This document shows, piece by piece, positions 17,679 through 26,397 of a stretch of DNA of 50,082 nt. A program made the position numbers and the translations under genes. Source of the DNA: an uncultured Propionibacteriaceae bacterium (GTDB taxonomy: Bacteria > Actinomycetota > Actinomycetes > Propionibacteriales > Propionibacteriaceae); contig CAMDZW010000027.1 in assembly GCA_945911015.1 (NCBI GenBank), forward strand, positions 1 through 50,082, read 5' to 3'. Every line of letters begins with the position of its first letter. Positions within the stretch are counted from its first letter, which is position 1. The notes below the pieces were generated by a model. It searched no databases and was not told where the DNA came from. It was given only the letters and a program-made list of their open reading frames with translations.

Positions 17679-19010
17679 TCAGGCCTTGTTGGCCTTGTCG
17701 AGGGCGTCCTGCCAGATCTTCTGCTGGGCATCGAGTGTTGCCTTGGCGTCATCCCCGGAGCGCATGACTTCCTTCATGGCCAAGGTGAAGTCAGTCCGCA
17801 GCTGGTTGGGGATTCCGGCCGGCAACGGGATGGTGGTGTCCACGGTGTCGGCAAATCCGTCGACCACGATCTGACGGGCCCGATCGATCGGTGTCTCGCC
17901 CGGGTTGTCCGAGAACAGTGGGTCCTCCAGGGTGGCCACGGTGGACGGGAAGATGGCGACCAGCTTGCAGAACTCCAGCTGCGCCTCGGCACTGGCGACA
18001 TGGTCCAGGAAGGCTTTGGCGGCTGCCTTGTTCTTCGACTGTGCAGGGATCGAGAAGCACATCTGACCGGTCATCTGGTTCTTGCCGTCGACGGTCTTGG
18101 GCGCTTCGGTGACGATCAGGTCCTCGTAGGCTTCTGGGGCGTTCTTCGACAGTCCGGTGAAGGTGCCCGGACCGACCGACTTGAAGGCGATCTGCCCGTT
18201 GTCGATGGTCTGGGGTTCCTTGCCGTCCGGTGCGGAGGCGCCGGGCGCAATGCCGCCGCCGGCGTACGCGTCCTGGAAGAGCTTCACATAGCCGGCGGCT
18301 TCGTCGGTGTTGAAGATCGCCTCGGTGAGGTCGTCGTTGACGAATTCAACGCCCATCGCCAGCAGCTGGATGCTGCCGGGGTCGATGCTGGTGCCGTAGA
18401 CACCGGTCTCATCGTGGACCCGCTGCGCCAGCTCAAGTGCGTCCTGCCAGTTCGTCGGAGCCTGATCGGCGCTGAAGTCGATCTGGTCCATGGTCGACTT
18501 GCGCCAGGCCATGATCCGCGTCCCGGAGTTGTACCAGGGGATGCCCTTCAACTTGCCGGCCACCTTGAGACCTTCGACCAGCCCAGGCTGGAAGGCGGTC
18601 AGTTCCTCGGCGCTCCACAGGCTGTCGAGGTCGGCCAGGGTGCCATTGAGCTGACCGAGGTTCTTCGAGTCGACATTGACCACATCGGGCACCTTGTTCG
18701 ATGCGATCGCGCTGAGGTACTTGGCCGTCATGTCGGCACCGGGCACGTCCACCCACTCGACCGTGACCCCGTCATGGGCCGCTTCGAAGTCGGCGATCAA
18801 GGTCTCGAAGTAGTCCTGGTAGTTCTTGCGGAGGTTGATCGTCCAGAACTCAACGGTGCCCTCGATGGGGCCGGTGGCAGCCGTTTCCGGATCGGTCTTC
18901 GGCTGGCCCCCTTCGCGTACACAGGCTGCCAGTGCTGGGGCCACGGCCGCACCTGCCAGCATCGTCATCACCGACCGACGCTTCATTGTCGCTGTTGGAA
19001 CCTGGGTCAT
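17679..19010 (-). CDS. Sugar-binding lipoprotein of CUT1 ABC importer
   Basis: The protein has 443 residues. The N-terminus KRRSVMTMLAGAAVAPALAAC ends in a lipobox Cys, giving a surface-anchored lipoprotein; RRSVM suggests Tat export. The mature part carries family 1 binding-protein features: TVEFWTINLRKNYQDYFETL, LSAIASNKVPDVV, GIPWYNSGTRIMAWRK and FLDHVASAEAQLEF. It is the first gene of the operon and captures the sugar for the two permeases. The ATG at 19010 has GAGGTGGAG upstream. A pair of overlapping palindromes just upstream is the likely control site. Confidence 0.93.
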   Translation of the reverse strand: MTQVPTATMKRRSVMTMLAGAAVAPALAACVREGGQPKTDPETAATGPIEGTVEFWTINLRKNYQDYFETLIADFEAAHDGVTVEWVDVPGADMTAKYLSAIASNKVPDVVNVDSKNLGQLNGTLADLDSLWSAEELTAFQPGLVEGLKVAGKLKGIPWYNSGTRIMAWRKSTMDQIDFSADQAPTNWQDALELAQRVHDETGVYGTSIDPGSIQLLAMGVEFVNDDLTEAIFNTDEAAGYVKLFQDAYAGGGIAPGASAPDGKEPQTIDNGQIAFKSVGPGTFTGLSKNAPEAYEDLIVTEAPKTVDGKNQMTGQMCFSIPAQSKNKAAAKAFLDHVASAEAQLEFCKLVAIFPSTVATLEDPLFSDNPGETPIDRARQIVVDGFADTVDTTIPLPAGIPNQLRTDFTLAMKEVMRSGDDAKATLDAQQKIWQDALDKANKA

Positions 19011-19075
19011 TGTTCTCCACCTCTCGTGACGGCTGCTCTGTCCGTACCGATGACGCTAGCGACTCCGCCACCGAT

Positions 19076-19100
19076 TTGCAACCGGTTGCAAGCAACCGGT
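19076..19100. promoter_or_regulatory. Overlapping LacI-family type operator palindromes
   Basis: TTGCAACCGGTTGCAA (19076-19091) is a perfect 16-bp palindrome with the central CG and TTGCAA half-sites typical of LacI/GalR-family operators. It overlaps a second palindrome, ACCGGTTGC-AA-GCAACCGGT (19081-19100). The site lies 66 bp upstream of the sugar-binding protein start and 39 bp upstream of the divergent hydrolase. The cognate regulator is not obviously encoded in this window. Confidence 0.8.
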
Positions 19101-19138
19101 GTCAGAATCGTGATCGTCCCGGCTGGCAGAATTGGGGC

Positions 19139-19963
19139 ATGACGGCCGCACCCCGACGCCAGCAGCTGAACGACATTCCCGGTGTGAGATATGTCCCCGA
19201 GGAGCATCACGGTGTCGGTGTGCTCGTGCTCGCCGGTTCCCGTGGTGCTGCCGACGAGGATCGCGCCCGCATCCTCGCCGAGCACGGAGTGATCGCCGAC
19301 ACGATCCAGTGGTTCGGTGGCACCGGACAACAACCAGGACCCTGGGAAGTCCCGATCGAGACTTTCCAGGACCGCGTCGCTGCGCTGGCTGCCGAGTGCA
19401 CACGAGTGCTGATCTGTGGCGTTTCCTTCGGCGCCGAGGCAGCACTGCTGACCGCCACTCACAGCCCGACCGTGGACGGAGTGATCGCCTTTGCCCCCAG
19501 TGATGTGGTCTGGGCGGGCATTGCCGAGGATGGACGGGAGACATCGCACTGGAGCATCGACGGCGAGCCAGTGCCGTGGGTGAGTTTTGTCCCGGATTGG
19601 CAGGCGACCACCGATCCGCCCGCTTTCGTCGATCTCTACCGGGCGTCCCGGGCCGCCGATCCGGAGGCGGTCGCGGCGGCTGCCATCGCTGCGGAGCGCA
19701 TCCCGGCCCTGATCCAGGTGGTCGGCGGTGACGACCTGGTGTGGCCCTCTGAGCTGCATGCGGCTGCCATCGCGGACCGGCGCACCCGCCATGGTCTCCC
19801 CACCACCACGGTCTCGGTCACCGAGGCCGGCCACCGTGCCCTGCTCCCGGGTGAAGAGCCGGTGGCCGGCGGTGTCTCGATGCAACGGGGCGGGACTGAC
19901 GTGGCCAACCGTCAGCTGGGCTCAGCCGCGTGGCAGGCCATCCTGCCGTGGCTGATGCTGTGA
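19139..19963 (+). CDS. Alpha/beta hydrolase, BAAT/acyl-CoA thioester hydrolase C-terminal type
   Basis: The protein has 274 residues. The nucleophile elbow GVSFGAEAAL (Ser96), the acid in GGDDLVWPSELH (Asp199) and the base in EAGHRALLPGE (His232) form a full catalytic triad in the BAAT_C arrangement. The DDxVWPSE block is distinctive for that family. It probably hydrolyses or transfers an acyl group in the cytosol; the substrate is unknown. It is divergent from the sugar importer operon and shares its operator region, so it may be co-regulated. Confidence 0.85.
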   Translation: MTAAPRRQQLNDIPGVRYVPEEHHGVGVLVLAGSRGAADEDRARILAEHGVIADTIQWFGGTGQQPGPWEVPIETFQDRVAALAAECTRVLICGVSFGAEAALLTATHSPTVDGVIAFAPSDVVWAGIAEDGRETSHWSIDGEPVPWVSFVPDWQATTDPPAFVDLYRASRAADPEAVAAAAIAAERIPALIQVVGGDDLVWPSELHAAAIADRRTRHGLPTTTVSVTEAGHRALLPGEEPVAGGVSMQRGGTDVANRQLGSAAWQAILPWLML

Positions 19964-20018
19964 TCGGTAACCGCCGACTGCCGATACTGTCACCGGATCA
20001 GCGAAGCGGAGGTGAGCG

Positions 20019-20774
20019 ATGGGTCTGGTCGAGACGGTGGCGGTCGTCATCGTCGCAGGAGTGCCGATGGTGTTCGTCCTGCTGCTGGTGTGGGGCATGG
20101 CGCTGGGCAACCTCCGTGAGACCGAGCCCCCTGCTCCCCACGATCCGAGCCAACTCTTCGCTCTCCGCTCCGGGCGATGGGCCGCCGGCCCAAACACCCT
20201 TGCCGATCACGGCTTCGGCGACAGGCTGACCGCTGACGGTGACACCGATCGGGTCGACGTCGCAGAACTCGTCTCAATCACCGGTGGTGGCTCGAGACAC
20301 GAGGACAACTCGGTCGAGGCCGTGTCCACCATCCGTCTGGCCGATGGCGAGCAGGTCGTCCATCGCGGGCCGCTCGAGGCACAACACTTCGTCCGGCCGG
20401 GCATGTGGATCCCGTACCACCCGGCCAACGATCTCTACCCCAGCCAGTTCCACCCGGCCTGGGATCTGGATCGGGAGCAGCTGCGTGAGGTGCTGATCAC
20501 CCACCGCCTCCAGCTCGGGCTGGTGGACGTGGTCGACGCCGCGGAACTGGTGGTGGGCGAGCCCTCCGTGGTCACCGTCGGTGCCGTCCGGGCCACTGGC
20601 CTGATCCGCCACGGCCACGTCGAGGTCGAGCTCACCCTCGACGACGATGCCGTACGGGACGTGGTCACGACCCTGCTGCGCCCTGAGGAGATCGCCACGG
20701 CCCGACACAGCCGACAGATTCCGGTGATCCGCACCTACGACCGACGATGGGTGGTGTGGCCGACATGGTACTGA
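20019..20774 (+). CDS. Membrane-anchored protein of unknown function
   Basis: The protein has 251 residues. One N-terminal transmembrane helix (VETVAVVIVAGVPMVFVLLLVWG) is present; the rest is soluble and beta-rich, with EAVSTIRLADGEQVVHRGPL and a C-terminal YDRRWVVWPTWY. I do not recognise a family. GGAGGTGAGCG precedes the ATG. Its stop overlaps the probable start of the next membrane protein, so the two are likely partners in one operon. Confidence 0.75.
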   Translation: MGLVETVAVVIVAGVPMVFVLLLVWGMALGNLRETEPPAPHDPSQLFALRSGRWAAGPNTLADHGFGDRLTADGDTDRVDVAELVSITGGGSRHEDNSVEAVSTIRLADGEQVVHRGPLEAQHFVRPGMWIPYHPANDLYPSQFHPAWDLDREQLREVLITHRLQLGLVDVVDAAELVVGEPSVVTVGAVRATGLIRHGHVEVELTLDDDAVRDVVTTLLRPEEIATARHSRQIPVIRTYDRRWVVWPTWY

Positions 20775-21535
20775 GCACCGTCGGCGAACCGGACGGATAC
20801 ATCGTCGAACACTGGCGACGACACCGCCGCGCCCTCAAACGGACCTGGTGGATCTGCGGGACTCTGGCCATCGCGGTCCTCATCGCCAGCCCGATCGCTT
20901 TCATCGGACTGGACCTGGAGTGGTGGTTCTTCTTCGTCCCGGGCCTGGCCCTGATCATGTTGGCCCTCCCGCTCGATCGAACCTTCGAGCTGCCCCGGCG
21001 CGCTGGACCGGAGAGCCCTCGCGAGATCGCCGTCGTCGTGGGCGTGGAGATCATCACCTGGGGCAATGCCCGCGATGATCGTCATCTGTGCCGGATCATC
21101 GCCCGGCCAGTGGGCTCCGCCACCGATGCCCTGGTCCATGCCTACGGCTACTTCCCCACCGAGATGCCATTTCCCGTGCGGATCGGGATGTTGATCGGAT
21201 TCCGCAGGTTCGCCACGATGCGCCACCATGTGTGGCTCGACGACACGCTGACCCCGGCCGAGGCGGCCCGCATGCGGCTGGGTGGGCAGTTCAGCACGGC
21301 GGCGATCGAGGTCGGTGAGGTGGCGCAGGTCGAGGTCCTCCAGACTGACCCAGTCGGCGACTGGTGGCTGACCCGGACGACTCTGTGCGCCGAGAACGGC
21401 TCACTACCGGTCGATGTGACCCATCGACTGCCCGAAGAGCTTGCCGAGTTCGAGTCGGGTACCACGGTCCACTTCGTCCGGCACCACGGCCAGTGCGCGA
21501 TCCTTCCGGCAGTGCCGAGGACCACGACTGAGTGA
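20765..21535 (+). CDS. Two-helix membrane protein of unknown function
   Basis: The protein has about 256 residues. Two close transmembrane helices near the N-terminus (WWICGTLAIAVLIASPIAFI and WWFFFVPGLALIMLALPL) are followed by a soluble beta-rich domain. The start at 20765 overlaps the previous gene by 10 bases; an ATG at 20747 in the same frame is equally possible. No family was recognised. Both proteins share a layout of N-terminal membrane anchor plus a roughly 190-residue soluble domain. Confidence 0.72.
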   Translation: MVLSTVGEPDGYIVEHWRRHRRALKRTWWICGTLAIAVLIASPIAFIGLDLEWWFFFVPGLALIMLALPLDRTFELPRRAGPESPREIAVVVGVEIITWGNARDDRHLCRIIARPVGSATDALVHAYGYFPTEMPFPVRIGMLIGFRRFATMRHHVWLDDTLTPAEAARMRLGGQFSTAAIEVGEVAQVEVLQTDPVGDWWLTRTTLCAENGSLPVDVTHRLPEELAEFESGTTVHFVRHHGQCAILPAVPRTTTE

Positions 21536-21537
21536 GC

Positions 21538-22536
21538 TCAATCGGCGACGATCACCACTCGGCCCTGAACTTCACCGGCCGCAACCATCCGGTGGGCGTC
21601 CCGTGCCCGGGACAGCGGAAGCACCAGTCCCACCCGTCCGATCAGACGCCCCAGGGCGAGCAACTGGTTGGTCGTCGCTGCCGCAGCCTGCAGATCGGCA
21701 AGGCTGGCGTTGCTCATGGCGAAACCGAGCAAGGACAGATCCTTGGTGTAGAAGGGCGTTGAGCAGAAGTCCTCCGGGCTGCGCGGCGCCGCGGACAGCA
21801 GGATCCGGCCCCCGGGTCGTACTCGCTCGAACTGTCCGAGCCGGAGAAGGCCGCCGGTGTCCCACCACACGTCGACCCCCTCCGACGCAAGGGCAGCAAG
21901 AAATCCGTCGAGATCGGCGGTCGGGTCATGGTGGTCGAGCACGGCAACCGCACCCGCCGTCCGGCACCGCTCGCGGTCAGCACCGCTGGCAGTGGCCAGC
22001 ACCCGTGCCCCCATCCATGTGGCCAACTAGAGCGCTGCGCCACCGACCGCACCGCCGGCACCACCGATGAAGATCGTCTCCGCCGACTTCAGGTGTGCTT
22101 CGCGTACCAGCCCGAGGTGAGCCGTGCCCGCACCATGGAGCACCGCTGCTGCCTCCACCGGGTCCACCCCCGCAGGCAACCGATGCAGACGTTCCTCAGT
22201 GATCGCGCTGTACTCGGCGAAGGTCCCCTGGCGTCCATGATGTCCTTGGCTGTTGCCCCAGACCCGATCCCCCACCCTCAACCCGGTGACCTCGGGCCCA
22301 ACTGCTACGACGTCGCCGACAATGTCGCGACCGATGATGAAGGGCAACGGCGTCTCCGTGTGATAGCCACCCGAGCGGACCAGCAGGTCAACGTGGTTCA
22401 CCTCGCTCGCCACGAGCCGGACCAGAGCCTCGTTCGGGCCCGGTTGGGGTGTCGCCAGCGTGCCGTACTCAATCTGCTCCGGTCCGCCGAGCTGCGACAC
22501 GAAGGCCGCCTTCATGGTGTCGGGGATGGCGGTCAT
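21538..22536 (-). pseudogene. Zinc-type MDR quinone/alkene oxidoreductase split by an amber codon
   Basis: The N-terminal part (PLPFIIGRDIVGDVVAVGPE, then RVGDRVWGNSQG and GGAGGAVGGAAL) and the C-terminal part (LATWMGARVLATASGADRE to the end) are in the same frame, separated only by a TAG at 22027-22029, codon 170. In quinone oxidoreductases this cofactor-domain position is the Gln of AAxQLA, so a single CAG-to-TAG change explains the break. The enzyme would reduce quinones or unsaturated carbonyls with NADPH. As read, the product lacks half the nucleotide-binding domain. A sequencing error is possible. Confidence 0.85.
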
Positions 22537-22584
22537 GGTCGCCACGCTACGCCCGACGCCCAGGCCGGGTCACCCTTCGGCGGG

Positions 22585-23271
22585 TCAGTGCTTGTTGCGT
22601 TTCTTGTTCTGCTTGCGCAACCATTTCTCGTCGGCGAGCTTGACCTCGTTGCCTGCCCACCAGAGGAACCCGGCGATGATCAGAGTCCCGTTGGAACCGT
22701 CCCCTTGGGCGTCCCTGGCAATGTCATTGCCGGCCATGATCGCCAGGGACTTGTCAATCACTCGGACGCCCTCGGGGACACGGATGTTGCTACCGGCCAT
22801 GATCGCGTGGAGGTTCATGGTGATGGTGCGGCCGGGCCCCATCGCCTCGGAGAGGTCATAGGTGTCCCCACCCCACCAGGCGAAGTTGTTGATCTCGGTG
22901 ATGCCCGGTTCGACGACCACGTCCTTGCCCGACATCACAGACATGGTCCATCCGCCGTCGCTCTCGGCAGGAGCCACAGCGTTCCCGTACGGAGCAGTGG
23001 TGGCAACCTCGGACGGTGTCGTCGAGACGGGCAGACTGACCGGGGCCGTCGGCTGCGGCATGAGTTGCCAGCCTTCGTACTCGGGCAGGTCGTCCACCAG
23101 AGTGGGGAGTTCGTCCAGGTAGACGGCTTGGCTGGCACGGTCCTTGCGCTCAGTCAACTCAGCATCGGTGATGCGACCGTCGGCATGGGCCCGCTGGATC
23201 GTGTCGAGCACCCGGTCACGATCGCCGTGACCGGCACGGATCCGTCGGATCGGGGATTCGGGTGAGGACAT
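22585..23271 (-). CDS. DUF1707 domain protein with LiaF-like C-terminal part
   Basis: The protein has 228 residues. Residues 5-60 (RAGHGDRDRVLDTIQRAHAD, GRITDAELTERKDRASQAV, ELPTLVDDLP) match DUF1707, an actinobacterial helical domain. The C-terminal half has repeated short beta units (SGKDVVVEPGITEINNFAWWGG, in parts, and NLHAIMAGSNIRVPEGVRV), as in LiaF/YvqF-like cell-wall-stress proteins, and ends with a basic tail. It probably senses envelope stress; that role is inferred from related proteins. Confidence 0.82.
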   Translation of the reverse strand: MSSPESPIRRIRAGHGDRDRVLDTIQRAHADGRITDAELTERKDRASQAVYLDELPTLVDDLPEYEGWQLMPQPTAPVSLPVSTTPSEVATTAPYGNAVAPAESDGGWTMSVMSGKDVVVEPGITEINNFAWWGGDTYDLSEAMGPGRTITMNLHAIMAGSNIRVPEGVRVIDKSLAIMAGNDIARDAQGDGSNGTLIIAGFLWWAGNEVKLADEKWLRKQNKKRNKH

Positions 23272-23441
23272 GGTCTCGAGCCTAACGCGTGACACGATCG
23301 GTCGTCACTCCAGTTCGTGGGGCCGTGACCCTGAAGTCTCCCTGACCGCCGAGCTGACAGAATGTGGGCCATGACGCGGTGGCAGACCCCCAACTGGCCG
23401 GGGCGGACCCACACCTGGCTGGGACAGCTCCAGCAGCGGCC

Positions 23442-23882
23442 ATGACCAACGACCTGGTCGTCCCTCCCGGTCCCGGTGCGCCGCAGGGGATTCGGGTCTC
23501 GGCCGCCGAGCTGTCCGAACAGTTCTCCCATGCCGGCGGTCCCGGCGGCCAAGGGGTCAACACAGCAGACTCACGGGTCCAGCTGAGTCTGGATCTGGCC
23601 ACCACCAGCGCACTCACCGACACCCAACGCGTACGGGCGATGACCCGACTCGCCTCCCGGCTGAGTGGCAGCGTGCTGACGATCACCGCCGCCGAGGAGA
23701 GATCGCAACGCCGCAACCGGGCACTGGCCCGACAGCGGTTGGCCGAGCTGCTGCGTGAGGCCGTGGTCCCGCCGGTCCCCCGCCGTCGGACCAAACCCAC
23801 CAAGGGATCGATCCGACGTCGCCTGGACCAGAAGCGGCGGCGCAGCGAAGTCAAGCAACAGCGACTTCGCCCGCCCCATTGA
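23442..23882 (+). CDS. arfB: Peptidyl-tRNA hydrolase ArfB (release-factor-like ribosome rescue)
   Basis: The protein has 146 residues. The catalytic GGQ is in SHAGGPGGQGVNTADSRVQL (GGQ at residues 35-37), as in class I release factors. No codon-recognition domain is present, and the C-terminal tail is strongly basic (RRRTKPTKGSIRRRLDQKRR), which in ArfB enters the mRNA channel of stalled ribosomes. It frees ribosomes that lack a stop codon in the A site. ATG 23442 gives the standard length; the GTG at 23364 adds an unlikely low-complexity leader. Its stop is 3 bp from the stop of the convergent gene. Confidence 0.93.
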   Translation: MTNDLVVPPGPGAPQGIRVSAAELSEQFSHAGGPGGQGVNTADSRVQLSLDLATTSALTDTQRVRAMTRLASRLSGSVLTITAAEERSQRRNRALARQRLAELLREAVVPPVPRRRTKPTKGSIRRRLDQKRRRSEVKQQRLRPPH

Positions 23883-23885
23883 CGG

Positions 23886-25004
23886 TCAGGCCAGGTCAAC
23901 ACTGTCGCCGTTGGCGAGGAACCCCTGGACCGGGCGCAGTTGAAGCGCACCACTCAATGTCCCGTGGTGGTAGAACTCCTCGAACAGTGCCGTCGCCTCT
24001 GCCGCGGTGAACGATTCCCAGCCGAGAATGTCGATCCCGCCGTGCGGGGTCACCACGCTCAGGTCCGGCAGCGCATCATCGCCGGGACGACCGACCACCG
24101 ATCGGACCGCAACATGGTCACCGTCGGTGGGTCGGCACCATTCGACGACCATGGCCTCGGCGGTGCCGGCCGCCTGCAGATAGGACAGTTCCTCGATGGC
24201 CTCGGCTGTGGTCGACAGGATCATCGCCCACGGATTGGCACCGTCCATCGACGCCAGGTGGTGGGCGAATCGACCTTTGCTGTGGGCCTTGGCCAACTCA
24301 ACCCGCAGGTCGCGGTCCGAGTCCGACAGCAGCTCGACAGTGTGCGTGGGCTCGAGGCTGCGCCGGAAGTCGGCAAAGGCTTCCGGACCGGAGGCATGGG
24401 CGGCGAGGTGGTGCAGCACGTCGACCCGCGAGCTCATCAGCCCGCTCTCCCCTTGTGCGATCGCACTCTCGGCCATCACCTTCGCCTCCTCGCACCGCCC
24501 GGCGGCGATGAGTGCGGTGATTGTGCGGACCAGCCGTTGTCCCGTCCCTGCGGTCGTGTCCTGTTCGGAGGCGGCGATGAAGTCATCCAGCCCGGGATGG
24601 GGCGTGAGATATCGCGTACGGACGGTGTCGACCTCGTCGAACACCGGCCCCCAGTCAGGCTCGGCCCGCAACTCAATCACCCGCTCACCTTGGGCCAGCT
24701 CCAGCGGCGGGACCCGGAAGGCACCGTTGATCCGGCGGTTCGCCCGGGCGCGGGCACCGATCTCGACGTCGGGCAGGAACGCCTCCCACAGCACATCATC
24801 GACCACCGTCGGTTTGATCACGATCGACCAGACCAGCCGAGGCCGGTCGCCCCGGTGGGCGCCGGCCTCGGCATGGACCTCGAGGGCGGCGACATGGTCG
24901 TCGCTGATCACGTACGGGATGCCACTGACGTGGCGCCACCGGTGTTCCTTGCTCGCTGCAGGCAGCGCCGCCAGCCAGTTCCGTACGGTCTGGTCAACCA
25001 CCAT
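23886..25004 (-). CDS. Uncharacterised soluble protein
   Basis: The protein has 372 residues with no signal or membrane segment. Features include a Trp/Arg-rich N-terminus (RNWLAALPAASKEHRWRHVS), an acidic region with VDDVLWEAFLPDVEIG, and a C-terminus with GWESFTAAEATALFEEFYHH. I do not recognise a family. GGAGC precedes the ATG, and the gene begins 11 bp after trpB's stop on the same strand, so it is probably co-transcribed with trpB. No function is assigned. Confidence 0.72.
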   Translation of the reverse strand: MVVDQTVRNWLAALPAASKEHRWRHVSGIPYVISDDHVAALEVHAEAGAHRGDRPRLVWSIVIKPTVVDDVLWEAFLPDVEIGARARANRRINGAFRVPPLELAQGERVIELRAEPDWGPVFDEVDTVRTRYLTPHPGLDDFIAASEQDTTAGTGQRLVRTITALIAAGRCEEAKVMAESAIAQGESGLMSSRVDVLHHLAAHASGPEAFADFRRSLEPTHTVELLSDSDRDLRVELAKAHSKGRFAHHLASMDGANPWAMILSTTAEAIEELSYLQAAGTAEAMVVEWCRPTDGDHVAVRSVVGRPGDDALPDLSVVTPHGGIDILGWESFTAAEATALFEEFYHHGTLSGALQLRPVQGFLANGDSVDLA

Positions 25005-25015
25005 GGCTGCTCCGC

Positions 25016-26215
25016 TCAGCTCTGCCGTTGCGCAAGGAGCTCGGCGACGTAGTCGACGTCCTTGTCGCCACGTCCGGACAGGTTCACGATGATCGTCGTG
25101 TCCGGCCCCAACTCGGGCGCGAGCGTGAGAGCATGTGCGACCGCGTGGCTCGACTCGAGGGCCGGAATGATTCCTTCCAGCCGGGTCAGCACGGTGAACG
25201 CGTCGAGGGCTTCGTCATCGGTCACACTCACATAGGTGACCCGCCCGATGGCCTTGAGGTGGGCATGTTGTGGGCCAACGCCGGGATAGTCGACACCGGA
25301 GGCGATCGAGTGCACCGGTGCGGGCTCGCCCTGCTCGTCCTGCAGCACGATGGTCTGCATGCCGTGGAGCATGCCGGGGGTGCCGAGGGTCATCGTCGCC
25401 GCATGCCGATCGGTGTCCAGGCCCTCGCCTGCGGGTTCGACGCCGTAGATCGCGACCTCGGGGTCGTCGAGGAACTCGGTGAACAACCCCAGCGCATTGG
25501 ACCCGCCACCGACTGCGCCGATCAGGGCATCGGGCAGACGACCCTCGTCCTCGAGGATCTGCTGCTTGGCCTCCCGGCCGACCACGGACTGGAAGTCGCG
25601 CACCATCGTCGGGTACGGGTCGGGTCCGACCACCGAACCGATACCGAAGAAGGCATCCTGGTAGTCCGCTGCGAAGGTGTTGAAAGCCGAGTCGACCGCT
25701 TCCTTCAGAGAGCGCCCACCTTCGGTGACCTCGATCACGGTGGCACCGAGCAGTTGCATCCGCACAACATTGGGATGCTGCTTGGCGACATCGATGGCCC
25801 CCATGTGGATCTCGCACTCCAACCCGAGCAGCGCAGCTGCGGTCGCCAAGGCCACACCGTGCTGGCCGGCGCCGGTCTCGGCGATCAACTTCTTCTTGCC
25901 CATTCGCTTGGCGAGCAACGCCTCACCGAGGCAGTGGTTGATCTTGTGGGCGCCGGTGTGGTTGAGATCCTCACGCTTGAGGTAGATCTTCGCACCGCCG
26001 GCATGCTCGGTGAGCCGCTCGGCCAGGAACAATGGGCTGGGCCGACCGACGTACTTCTTCAGCAGCCGCTCGTACTCGGCTTGGAACTGGGGGTCAGCCT
26101 TGGCCGCCGCATAGGCCTGCTTGACCTCGGCGATCGGAGTGACCAGATGTGGCGGTAGGAAGCTGCCGCCGAATTCGCCGAAGAAGCCGTCGTCGTCGGC
26201 ACCGAAATTTCTCAT
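25016..26215 (-). CDS. trpB: Tryptophan synthase beta subunit
   Basis: The protein has 399 residues, the standard length. The PLP lysine is Lys91 in [15 protein letters not shown], the catalytic acid is Glu113 in [12 protein letters not shown], and the phosphate loop is GGGSNALG. The C-terminal [15 protein letters not shown] is also conserved. It joins indole and serine into tryptophan. Neither trpA nor other trp genes lie nearby, so this is a stand-alone or second copy. GAGGAG lies upstream of the ATG. I see no leader peptide or T-box in the 180 bp upstream. Confidence 0.95.
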   Translation of the reverse strand: MRNFGADDDGFFGEFGGSFLPPHLVTPIAEVKQAYAAAKADPQFQAEYERLLKKYVGRPSPLFLAERLTEHAGGAKIYLKREDLNHTGAHKINHCLGEALLAKRMGKKKLIAETGAGQHGVALATAAALLGLECEIHMGAIDVAKQHPNVVRMQLLGATVIEVTEGGRSLKEAVDSAFNTFAADYQDAFFGIGSVVGPDPYPTMVRDFQSVVGREAKQQILEDEGRLPDALIGAVGGGSNALGLFTEFLDDPEVAIYGVEPAGEGLDTDRHAATMTLGTPGMLHGMQTIVLQDEQGEPAPVHSIASGVDYPGVGPQHAHLKAIGRVTYVSVTDDEALDAFTVLTRLEGIIPALESSHAVAHALTLAPELGPDTTIIVNLSGRGDKDVDYVAELLAQRQS

Positions 26216-26359
26216 GCTGGGTTCTCCTCATCGGCACCTCTTCGCCCCTCGAACCGGCACCGTCGCGGTGAACCTACCGACAACTGTCTCGTACGGGCAA
26301 CGTTCGGCCCGCAACGTGGTCATGACCGCTTCGGTGATGGGCGCAGATGAGGACCTGAG

Positions 26360-26394
26360 CTGTCGGTCGGCGTCTCCACGACGCCGACCGACAG
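26360..26394 (-). terminator. Perfect 14-bp hairpin terminator
   Basis: CTGTCGGTCGGCGT (26360-26373) and ACGCCGACCGACAG (26381-26394) are exact reverse complements with a 7-base loop. The hairpin lies 3 bp past the stop of the glycoside-hydrolase-like gene on the minus strand and about 145 bp upstream of trpB, so it isolates the two transcription units. Confidence 0.88.
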
Positions 26395-26397
26395 CCC

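Noticed and set aside
18000..19142. 380-codon plus-strand frame opposite the sugar-binding protein
   Set aside because: The minus-strand product has a signal, lipobox and family blocks; the plus frame lacks any.
23940..26158. Two long plus-strand frames (370 and 376 codons) opposite the 23886 gene and trpB
   Set aside because: trpB is unambiguous on the minus strand, and the other frame is the shadow of its co-oriented neighbour.
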